In this document: one piece after another, positions 44,189 through 52,197 of the stretch
How positions within the stretch are numbered: position 1 is the stretch's first letter
Layout: each line of letters opens with the position of its first letter
Assembly (NCBI RefSeq): GCF_900114085.1
Contig: NZ_FORU01000006.1
Span: forward strand, 1 to 64,000
Direction: 5' to 3'
Source of the DNA: Myroides guanonis
GTDB lineage: Bacteria; Bacteroidota; Bacteroidia; Flavobacteriales; Flavobacteriaceae
DNA: 64,000 bases
The notes under the pieces: model-generated
Seen by the model: the letters and a program-made list of their open reading frames with translations, nothing else
The model's database searches: none
What the model was told of the DNA's origin: nothing
Program-made: the position numbers and the translations under genes

Positions 44189-44647
44189 TTATTTTTCACA
44201 AAGTTCTTTCAACTTATTGAGTGCGGTTGAATAGGACTGATTCATATAATCTAAGAAATCATCAGTTGTATCTAACTCAATAGTTACAGTTGTAGAACCA
44301 TTTTCTTCATCGAATATATAGTTTTCAAATCCGTTAGCCCATTTTTCTGCTTCTGGTCCTTCAGTAATTTCCTCTCCAGCTTTTAAGAATCCGTAATATT
44401 GAATAGAAACAAATTTGTTTGTAATATTTTCTATTACCTTGGAAACCATACCTACTTTTTCTCCCTGTTCATTTAAACTAAAAAATAGAACTTTACTTTC
44501 TTTCTCCCAATTTCCTTCATAAGTGGATGTAGGATTAAATGCAGATGTCCATTGTTCATAAGTTGATTTGTTTTTAATACCTAACATAATATCATAAACC
44601 CTAGATGCAGGAGCATTTATGCTTATTTTGAATTGTAATTTTTCCAT
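44189..44647 (-). CDS. SRPBCC domain-containing protein
   Basis: 152 residues, full length for a single START-like/SRPBCC (AHSA1-type) domain: FKISINAPASRVYDIMLGI, YEQWTSAFNPTSTYEGNWEKESKVLF, GMVSKVIENITNKFVSIQYYG, ending in STTVTIELDTTDDFLDYMNQSYSTALNKLKELCEK. It forms a hydrophobic ligand pocket; ligand unknown. About three quarters of its residues match the frameshifted copy at 42271-42728, which lies in opposite orientation on the other side of att copy 4. Confidence 0.88.
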   Translation of the reverse strand: MEKLQFKISINAPASRVYDIMLGIKNKSTYEQWTSAFNPTSTYEGNWEKESKVLFFSLNEQGEKVGMVSKVIENITNKFVSIQYYGFLKAGEEITEGPEAEKWANGFENYIFDEENGSTTVTIELDTTDDFLDYMNQSYSTALNKLKELCEK

Positions 44648-44821
44648 GAAATTTATATTTTAATAATTATGTTTTGGATTATTTATTTGTCTTACTATCT
44701 TCCTCCTTCTCCACGAACTTAATATAAAGCTTAGTCTTTAGGTCTTTATTAGTACTGCTAACTTCCTTTTCTTTAACTAAGTTTTACATTACGTTTGAAA
44801 TAACATTTGATTTAGGGCTGT

Positions 44822-45193
44822 TTAAATTTCCATTTTATATGGTATTACTTTCACAACCTTATCTATAAGTTTTTTACCTACAGTTCCATCTTTTTTTATC
44901 ATAGGCACTTGTTCATATTCTATAACAACCATTTCATCATTAAGAGAAGTTGATAAAAATAGTTTGTCGAATGACTTTAAGACGAATATACTTTTTAAAA
45001 TTACCATATGTCTTAAGTTGTATTTTTCATCTTGACTATATGATTCAACTTTACCTACAAATGATTCAGCGAAGCCCATTTTTTTACTTAATTTTCTTTG
45101 AGACCAATTATGTTTAATTCTTAAAGCTTTAACTCCCTCGATGAGTTCAAATTCTACAGAATACATTGGGTCTGATTTAAAAGTATTAGCCAT
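44822..45193 (-). CDS. XRE-type helix-turn-helix protein
   Basis: 123 residues. Helix-turn-helix about residues 18-55: IEGVKALRIKHNWSQRKLSKKMGFAESFVGKVES. The C-terminal half (DKLFLSTSLNDEMVVIEYEQVP) is beta-rich and ends in a basic strand. A small DNA-binding regulator typical of mobile elements; its target may be its own promoter. Lies beyond the last att copy. Confidence 0.75.
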   Translation of the reverse strand: MANTFKSDPMYSVEFELIEGVKALRIKHNWSQRKLSKKMGFAESFVGKVESYSQDEKYNLRHMVILKSIFVLKSFDKLFLSTSLNDEMVVIEYEQVPMIKKDGTVGKKLIDKVVKVIPYKMEI

Positions 45194-46229
45194 ATTACTA
45201 AAATAAATATGTACCGTAAATTTGGTACATTAAAAAGATTGTTTATATTTGTAATTCATAATGGAACAAGAGAATCGTTTTATATGATTCTTAACCATAA
45301 AGTCTCGGGCCTTCCGCAGACCATCGTTCCATAATTTCAAATTGTGAGAACGATTTTTTGTTTCTAGCCAGTAGCTCCCCGCTACTTTTCCAAACCCAAA
45401 AGAGGAGAAGGCTTTCAAAAAATCAGTCTCATGTCGGAGGTTGTGCTCCTAGGGTGTGAGTCCTGGTTCTACAAATTCCAACCCCTTTCTTAGTTTTCTT
45501 TTTTGGAGAAAACATCGTCAAGGTGCGCAATAAAATTCAACACTTTAAAAGTAGCATCTTTCGTACTATTTTCCAAACGGTAAATTATCCCTGAAAGGAA
45601 TATTTTAGACGGTCTGTTTTTTGTATTGGCAGACTGTCGCCGCTTCTTATAAGTGATTTTTCACTTTTAATTATAGTTCTCCCTTTTTTTTGCTAATCGC
45701 TAATCGCTAACCGCCAATCGCATTTGTTGGAGTGTGAATTCTGAAGTGTGAATGCTAGATGTGAATATTGGATTGCAAAAAGCAAAAATGCAGTTAGCGA
45801 TTGGCGAAAACGCAAAAATGCAAAACCTAGGAATCCTAATGGATACTTTACTAAAGGTTTACTCAACCTCCATTTAAAGTACACTTAAAGTTTATAAAAC
45901 TAATGTAGGTTAAATGGACTTTAGATAGAGTTTTAAAGGGTGTTGGATATAGAATAGGAGTGGTAAAGTATAGTTTTGAAGGAGATTGCGGATCAGGTCC
46001 GCAATGACCAATACTCTTTTCAGACCTCTGATTAATCATCACAGTTTTTACTTCGTCAGTTTGCTTTTTCAGTCGCCTGTCTCCAACTTTCTGTCTCCAT
46101 TTCCTATTCTCCCTTAGCTTCTTTGCTCATTAGCATCTTAGCTATAAAAATGACTTTCAATTACTCAAATTATAATTAACCCTTGATTTGGATTCTAGTT
46201 TCTCTAACATCCAACATCTAACAACTAGG

Positions 46230-46287
46230 GCGGAGCGTTAAGGAAATGTCTAGTAGACATTTATAGCGAACGAGCCAGTAGGCGGAG
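46230..46287. repeat. 56-bp dispersed repeat, copy 1
   Basis: Starts GGGCGGAGCGTTAAGG, has a central perfect hairpin AAATGTCTA-G-TAGACATTT, and ends TATAGCGAACGAGCCAG. Recurs at 46600-46655 with two or so differences. Its GC-rich ends stand out in this AT-rich DNA; it resembles REP-type elements. Confidence 0.7.
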
Positions 46288-46599
46288 GTGGCAATAATCA
46301 AAAATTAAACACCTAATAAATATGAAAAAGAACTTGTAAAGGCTTTATTTTTAAATTGTTAATCACACCTTATGTTGCCCTAACAATCCGTATTACTAAC
46401 AAGGTTTTGCGACCTCAGATTGGAATTCTACACACTTGTTTACGGATATCTACAAGTAAAAACAAACTACAATTTACGATGCTTTCAACGGGATGTTGGA
46501 ACGCGTACAGCTTTTTGGTGACGAGAAATGCATAAGGCGTAAAAAGTGATGCGTGAAGCGTGATGCGTCTTTGAACACAAAATCTCGTCATTAAATATA

Positions 46600-46655
46600 G
46601 GGCGGAGCGTTAAGAAAATGTCTAGTAGACATTTATAGCGAACGAGCCAGCAGGC
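46600..46655. repeat. 56-bp dispersed repeat, copy 2
   Basis: Same orientation and same hairpin as copy 1 at 46230; the two are 370 bp apart. Confidence 0.7.
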
Positions 46656-46865
46656 GTGATGGCCATAAAGGTGACTGGAGACTGAAGTAGGGGCTTTAGG
46701 ATATAAATTGCTAATAACTAACCACTAAAAACCCCTTCGCTCCTTAGCAAATAACCAGATTCACAGATTTACAAATCAGCATTACAAACAAATCAACCAT
46801 TCTTAGCTTCTTTGCTCCTTAGCAAATAAACAAATTCACGAATAAACAAATCAACATTTAAAATA

Positions 46866-47552
46866 ATGAAAAATACATTTATAAGAAATTTAATGATACT
46901 AATCCTAGTAATCATAAGTGGAGCGATCTATGCTCAAAAGAAAGAAACAATAACCATCACAGGAAAAGTAACGGTAAAAGACACCGGAAAACCACCATTA
47001 GGGGTAATCACCGTTTTAGAAAAGGGTGTTGCTGAACATATGGCATTTGGGGATGTGATAGGAACAAACCGCCATACTTTTATCCAAAAAGACGGGACTT
47101 TCAAATTCACCATTAATAAAGGTGGGTCTATTATTATAACAGATAACAAACATCGTTATATGCCACATGGACTTAGAAACTTAGACAAAAGTCAAGCAGT
47201 AAATGTTGAGCTGAGAAGAATACCAAACTTTGAAAAGTCGGCGTACCCACCTAATGAATTACACAAATTAGAAACTAATTTTGACGTAACAAAAAAAGTA
47301 AAAATATCGGGTAGAGTTACAGATAAAGGAGGAAAGGGACTAACTGATGTTTATATAACTCAAAGTAATGTATTCAATGAAAATGAAGATATGGCTTTCT
47401 CTACCACAAATAAAAATGGAGAATTTTCCTGTAAAGTATTAAAAGGGGGGCATATCCTTATAGGTGCTAAGGGTTATGAGCTTCTCGAACTTAATGCATC
47501 TAAGGATACGGTGGTTAATGCAAAACTAAAACTGGTTAATCCGTTTAAATAA
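46866..47552 (+). CDS. Secreted protein with two carboxypeptidase-like regulatory domains
   Basis: 228 residues with signal peptide MKNTFIRNLMILILVIISGAIYA. Two CarboxypepD_reg-like beta-sandwich units: TITGKVTVKDTGKPPLGVITVL (about 30-115) and ISGRVTDKGGKGLTDVYIT (about 145-225). Such domains usually precede TonB-receptor plugs; here they are free-standing. It lies 108 bp before the SusC gene and on the same strand, so it may be an accessory of that transporter. Confidence 0.75.
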   Translation: MKNTFIRNLMILILVIISGAIYAQKKETITITGKVTVKDTGKPPLGVITVLEKGVAEHMAFGDVIGTNRHTFIQKDGTFKFTINKGGSIIITDNKHRYMPHGLRNLDKSQAVNVELRRIPNFEKSAYPPNELHKLETNFDVTKKVKISGRVTDKGGKGLTDVYITQSNVFNENEDMAFSTTNKNGEFSCKVLKGGHILIGAKGYELLELNASKDTVVNAKLKLVNPFK

Positions 47553-47660
47553 CTCGCTAGATGTTAGTTGCTCGATGCTCGATTTTAGTGGTATTGGGGC
47601 AGTCGATAATCTAATCACCAACAACTAATAACTAAAATCCAACAACCAACATTCAAAATT

Positions 47661-50660
47661 ATGAAAAACAAAAACAACACAAGCTGTATCAGCTTGCTGT
47701 GGCTATTCTTTTGTTTATCTACTTCACTCTATGCACAGGAAATTATTTCTGTGCAGGGGAGAGTAGATGGGGCAGAAGGTCCACTAATAGGGGTGACGGT
47801 TCTTATTAAAGGAACGCAGTCCGCTACAGTAACTGACAGTAAAGGGGCTTTTAAGATTAAAGCACCTAAAGGAGCGAGTTTGCTCTTTGAATTTATGGGC
47901 TACACTTCTCAGGAAAGGGAAGTGAAGGTCAATGTGATGATTGTAAAACTCAATCAGAACACAGAGTCTTTGAAAGAGATTACGATCAATACGGGGTACT
48001 ATAATGTGAAAGAAAGAGAACGCACGGGGAGTATCGCTAAAATCACCGCAAAAGATATTGAATTGAGTCCTGTAGTAAATCCACTGCAAGCTCTTCAAGG
48101 ACGCATGGCGGGAGTGCATATCACCCAAAACACTGGAATAGCAGGAGGTGGGTTTGAGATTGAAATTAGAGGAAAGAATAGTTTAGGGCTTTCTAGTACT
48201 GATGCTAATAAACCCATGTATGTAATTGATGGTGTTCCCATTTCTGATATTTCAGTAATGAATAGCTCTGGGTTTACAACCTCTTTATTTAATAGTAGAA
48301 TTTCAATCTTGAATGGTATTAATCCCAAAGACATTGAGAGTATAGAGATTTTAAAAGATGCAGATGCAACAGCTATTTATGGTTCTCGTGGGGCTAATGG
48401 GGTGGTGTTGATTACCACTAAAAAAGGTCAAGCGGGTAAAACTCGTTTTACGATTAACAGCTCTACGAGCTTTTCAAAGGTTGGGAAATTCATGGACATG
48501 ATGAACACCGAGCAGTTCAACCAAATGAGAGACGAGGCTTTTGCGAATGATGGAATTACCGTTTTTCCTACAAATGCTTATGACATGAACGGAATGTGGG
48601 ATAGAAATCGCTATACGGACTGGCAAAAGGAATTGATTGGTGGAACAGCTATTAGTAAAGACATTGCATTAGGTGTTTCGGGAGGAAACGATTTTACTCG
48701 TTTTAATATCAACCTGGCGCATGGCGAGAATGGAACGGTGTTTCCGCAATCGGGCAAAGGGTTTGTTAGAAACTCTGCCTCGATTAATTTGAATCATCGT
48801 TCAAAAGATGATAAATGGAACATCAATGTAATGGCGAATTATTCGGTTTCTACCAATGATTTACCTTCAGCGGATTTAACAAGACAATCACTACTACTGC
48901 CACCCAATGCACCTGCTTTGTATGAAGCAAATGGTAAATTAAATTGGCAGAACAATACATTTTTTAATCCCCTAGCTCCTTTGGGCAAAACCTATGATAA
49001 TGAAACCCGAATGTTGGTCTTGAACACTCAAATCGGTTATAAGATTTTACCTTCGACGAGTATGAAGCTAAACGCAGGGGTAACAACCAATTCATTTGAA
49101 GAGAATGTTTTGGAGCCTCATACTATTTTTATACCAAGTAGAAATCTAACTAGTAATTCAGGTTCAGTTTCTCAGAAAGCAAATAATAATTTAGATTCGT
49201 TTATCATTGAACCTCAACTTCATTGGGAAAAGAAATTGGGTGACCATAGTTTAAAAGCCTTGGTAGGTGGAACTTTCCAATCCAATTCGAGTGATATGTT
49301 TAAAATTACCGGTAGAGGCTTTAGTTCCAATGCTTTTATTAGAAATATTGGATTGGCTCTCATAAAAGAAGTCAATCAAATTGGAAATAGTGAGTATAAA
49401 TATGCGGCACTTTTCACTCGTTTGAATTATTCGTTTAAGGACAAATATATAGTGAACTTAACAGGGCGTAGAGACGGTTCAAGTCGTTTTGGAGATAACA
49501 ATAAGTTTGGAAATTTTGGTGCAGTTGGAGCAGCTTGGATTTTTTCAGAGGAGAGTTTTGCTAAGGATTTGCAATGGTTGAGCTTCGGTAAATTGAGAGG
49601 GAGTTATGGGACTACGGGTTCAGATGCTATTGGTGATTATATGTATTTAGATACCTACACAGCTAACACAGTTTTGTATAATGGATTACCGGGATTGTAT
49701 CCCTCTCGTCTTTTCAATCCCAATTATAGTTGGGAAAAAACCACCAAGTTAGAAGCAGCTATAGAGTTTAGTTTATTTAAAGATCGAATCAATGCTAGTT
49801 TGGCGTGGTATCAGAATCGCTCCTCGAATCAGTTGTTAGCGATTAACCTACCTGAGATAACTGGTTTTCCTTCTATATCTGACAACTTTGGCGCTACGGT
49901 TCAAAATAGAGGGTGGGAGTTGACCTTAAACACTGTGAATGTTCAAAAAGAAAATTGGAATTGGATTACGAACTTTAATATCTCACTTCCTGAAAATAAA
50001 TTGATTGCTTTTCCTGGTTTAGAAGACTCTACGTATAAGAATAGATATGTGATTGGGAAAACTATCAACCTAGTTCCTTCCTATAACTACGAAGGGATCG
50101 ATCCCGTTACAGGGCTTTATAAATTCACAGATTATGATAATAATAATATTATAAATACTCAAGATAAAAAAGTGTTTGTAGAACGAGAGATGAAGTTCCA
50201 CGGTGGACTTCAAAACACCCTTTCGTATAAGAATTTTAGTTTAGACTTCTTGTTTCAATTCGTAAAACAAACCAATTACAATTATGATAATATTGCAACT
50301 CGTCCAGGAACTTTGGTTACTAATTATCCATCAAGAGTTGTAGATCGTTGGACACCTTCTAATTTAGATGCGGAATATATTAAAGCAAATGCGTCAAATA
50401 ATGCTGCTTCGACTAGTAACACTTTAATGAAGCAAAGTAACAGAGTTATTTCTGATGCTTCTTTTATTCGTCTGAAGAATCTGTCTTTAGGTTATCAACT
50501 AGCCTTACCAAAACTGGGAATAGAAGCAGTGAACTTATATGTTCAAGGACAAAACCTTTGGACTTTGACTAATTATTACGGTATAGATCCTGAATTCATA
50601 TTTATTGGGAACTTACCACCACTGCGTACCATTGCTTTTGGAATGCAATTAACCTTTTAA
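47661..50660 (+). CDS. SusC/RagA family TonB-linked outer-membrane transporter
   Basis: 999 residues. Signal peptide ending in SLYAQ; carboxypeptidase-like domain (SVQGRVDGAEGPLIGVTVLIKG); then the SusC plug with NPLQALQGRMAGVHITQNTG, IEIRGKNSLG, YVIDGVP, INPKDIESIEILKDADATAIYGSRGANGVVLITTKKG; C-terminal 22-strand barrel ending in GMQLTF. It imports oligomers across the outer membrane together with its SusD lid. The coupling to an S9 peptidase points to peptides rather than glycans (inference). Confidence 0.95.
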   Translation: MKNKNNTSCISLLWLFFCLSTSLYAQEIISVQGRVDGAEGPLIGVTVLIKGTQSATVTDSKGAFKIKAPKGASLLFEFMGYTSQEREVKVNVMIVKLNQNTESLKEITINTGYYNVKERERTGSIAKITAKDIELSPVVNPLQALQGRMAGVHITQNTGIAGGGFEIEIRGKNSLGLSSTDANKPMYVIDGVPISDISVMNSSGFTTSLFNSRISILNGINPKDIESIEILKDADATAIYGSRGANGVVLITTKKGQAGKTRFTINSSTSFSKVGKFMDMMNTEQFNQMRDEAFANDGITVFPTNAYDMNGMWDRNRYTDWQKELIGGTAISKDIALGVSGGNDFTRFNINLAHGENGTVFPQSGKGFVRNSASINLNHRSKDDKWNINVMANYSVSTNDLPSADLTRQSLLLPPNAPALYEANGKLNWQNNTFFNPLAPLGKTYDNETRMLVLNTQIGYKILPSTSMKLNAGVTTNSFEENVLEPHTIFIPSRNLTSNSGSVSQKANNNLDSFIIEPQLHWEKKLGDHSLKALVGGTFQSNSSDMFKITGRGFSSNAFIRNIGLALIKEVNQIGNSEYKYAALFTRLNYSFKDKYIVNLTGRRDGSSRFGDNNKFGNFGAVGAAWIFSEESFAKDLQWLSFGKLRGSYGTTGSDAIGDYMYLDTYTANTVLYNGLPGLYPSRLFNPNYSWEKTTKLEAAIEFSLFKDRINASLAWYQNRSSNQLLAINLPEITGFPSISDNFGATVQNRGWELTLNTVNVQKENWNWITNFNISLPENKLIAFPGLEDSTYKNRYVIGKTINLVPSYNYEGIDPVTGLYKFTDYDNNNIINTQDKKVFVEREMKFHGGLQNTLSYKNFSLDFLFQFVKQTNYNYDNIATRPGTLVTNYPSRVVDRWTPSNLDAEYIKANASNNAASTSNTLMKQSNRVISDASFIRLKNLSLGYQLALPKLGIEAVNLYVQGQNLWTLTNYYGIDPEFIFIGNLPPLRTIAFGMQLTF

Positions 50661-50679
50661 TTTTTTATTATGAATTCCA

Positions 50680-50826
50680 ACATGAGTTTTACAAAATTTA
50701 AAGAATAGCTTACTCATGTTTGCTTCATATCCACTAACAAATAAAATTATGACACCATCATGAGCTTCAAAAATGTATTTAATGGTTTACTCATGATTGC
50801 TTCATATCCAATAAAAAAATATAATA
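50680..50826. repeat. Imperfect tandem duplication before the SusD gene
   Basis: Two units of about 78 bp share AACATGAGTTTTACAAAATTT / ATCATGAGCTTCAAAAATGT, the core GGTTTACTCATGATTGCTTC or its variant, and ATATCCA...ATAAAAT. Each holds a candidate ATG. It looks like a local duplication of the leader region between susC and susD. Confidence 0.6.
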
Positions 50827-52197
50827 ATGAAAAACCTATACACTTACATAAAAAAAGGGATTGGCTTATTGATGATAAGTCTATGCCTTACAAGTTGTGA
50901 AGATTTAGTAGAAATTGAGCTCCCAGACAACCAACTTAACACTCCAAATGTGTTTTCTGATAAACACACTATAGATGCAGCGCTTTCAAATTTGTATTCT
51001 AATTTTAGAGATGCTCCTATATTTAAAGGTGGAAATTTGGGAGATTTAGGAAGATATACAGATGAACTAGAATCTTTTTCGCAAGAAGATTTGCTATATA
51101 CAAACACTATCACAGCTTCAAATCCTACTGTAAGTCAATTGTGGAGTCTATCTTATTCCAATATCTATCACATTAATGCTTTTATAGAGGGCTTAGAAGC
51201 TTCTACTATTTTGGAAGAACATGAAAAGAAAGTGCTATTGGGAGAAGCTTATCTCTTAAGAGGGCTGTATTATCACTATCTCACTCAGCTTTTTGGAGAT
51301 ATTCCTTATATCACCACTACCGATTACAAAACAAATAGTCACATTGGTAAAAAGACTCATTTAGAGGTTTTGGATTTAATTGAATCTGATTTGAAAATAG
51401 CCTTAGAATCATTGGATAATGCCTATAAACACCCAGATCGTATTTATCCAAACAAGGCGGTGGTTGAACTCGTTTTGGCAAAAAATTATCTATTGCAAAA
51501 GCGTTATGATCTAGCAGAACAATATGCTCAAAACATAATTGATAACCCACTTTATGGTTTAGAAACAGATTTAAATAAGGTGTTTAAAAAGAGCGCTCAA
51601 TCTACCTTATGGCAAATGAGCCCTAATGATTTGATCCCCAGTTTTACAGCTACTAATGATGCTATGATATATATTTTTACGAGTTTGCCTCCAACGAATT
51701 TTGCTTTGTCTTTTGCATTGTTAACAGCTTTTGAAACCCATGACTTGCGATTGCAATATTGGACTAAAGAGGTGAGCAATGGAATGAATTCTTATTCCCA
51801 TGTTTATAAATATAAAAACACTTTTAATAATACCGATGAGTTTTCAATCATCTTTCGTTTGGAAGAGGCTTACTTCATAAAAGCGGAGGCATTGGCTTAT
51901 CAGGAAAAAGTTTCAGATGCGGTGAATGTTTTAAATGAGATTAGGACAAAAAGAGGATTAGTAGGATTGCCAACCACTTTGAGTAAACCTGATTTTATAA
52001 TAGAATTACTAGCTGAATATCAACGTGAGTTTTTTACAGAAGGTGGTCATCGTTTTTTAGATTTAAAGCGAAACAGTCGTTTGCAGGACTTAGAAGTCGT
52101 TAAACCCAATTGGGAAGCGAAACACGCTTTGTTGCCGATTCCAGAATCGGAATTACTTATGAATGAAAACCTAAAACCACAGAACTATGGATATTAG
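50827..52197 (+). CDS. RagB/SusD family nutrient-uptake lipoprotein
   Basis: 456 residues. Lipoprotein signal with LTSC (Cys23), then the SusD helical scaffold with TPR-like helices (LLGEAYLLRGLYYHYLTQLFGDIPY; YPNKAVVELVLAKNYLLQKRYDLAEQYAQNII) and the C-terminal SusD part (FRLEEAYFIKAEALAYQEK, LAEYQREFFTEGGHRFLDLKR). It sits on the cell surface as the lid and ligand binder of the SusC channel. Its end overlaps the S9 peptidase start by 11 bp. Confidence 0.95.
   Translation: MKNLYTYIKKGIGLLMISLCLTSCEDLVEIELPDNQLNTPNVFSDKHTIDAALSNLYSNFRDAPIFKGGNLGDLGRYTDELESFSQEDLLYTNTITASNPTVSQLWSLSYSNIYHINAFIEGLEASTILEEHEKKVLLGEAYLLRGLYYHYLTQLFGDIPYITTTDYKTNSHIGKKTHLEVLDLIESDLKIALESLDNAYKHPDRIYPNKAVVELVLAKNYLLQKRYDLAEQYAQNIIDNPLYGLETDLNKVFKKSAQSTLWQMSPNDLIPSFTATNDAMIYIFTSLPPTNFALSFALLTAFETHDLRLQYWTKEVSNGMNSYSHVYKYKNTFNNTDEFSIIFRLEEAYFIKAEALAYQEKVSDAVNVLNEIRTKRGLVGLPTTLSKPDFIIELLAEYQREFFTEGGHRFLDLKRNSRLQDLEVVKPNWEAKHALLPIPESELLMNENLKPQNYGY

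Larger units (their letters stand above)
45194..46865. other. 1.7-kb gene-free, repeat-rich region
   Basis: No credible gene; short open frames here have no family features. Content: short hairpins at 45230-45480; a patch of permuted CGCTAATCGC / GCGATTGGCG words in both orientations (45691-45815); two 56-bp direct repeats (46230, 46600); and stretches of simple words such as CTTAGCTTCTTTGCTCCTTAGCAAATAA. It looks like a decayed or repeat-expanding spacer before the SusC/SusD locus. Confidence 0.5.

Noticed and set aside
45230..45418. 62-residue frame and a tRNA-like patch near 45430-45475
   Set aside because: The patch has a GTGAGTCC-like word but no acceptor stem or anticodon arm could be built; the frame has no family features.
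45693..45884. 63-residue minus-strand frame
   Set aside because: It consists of translated short repeats in a repeat-rich spacer.
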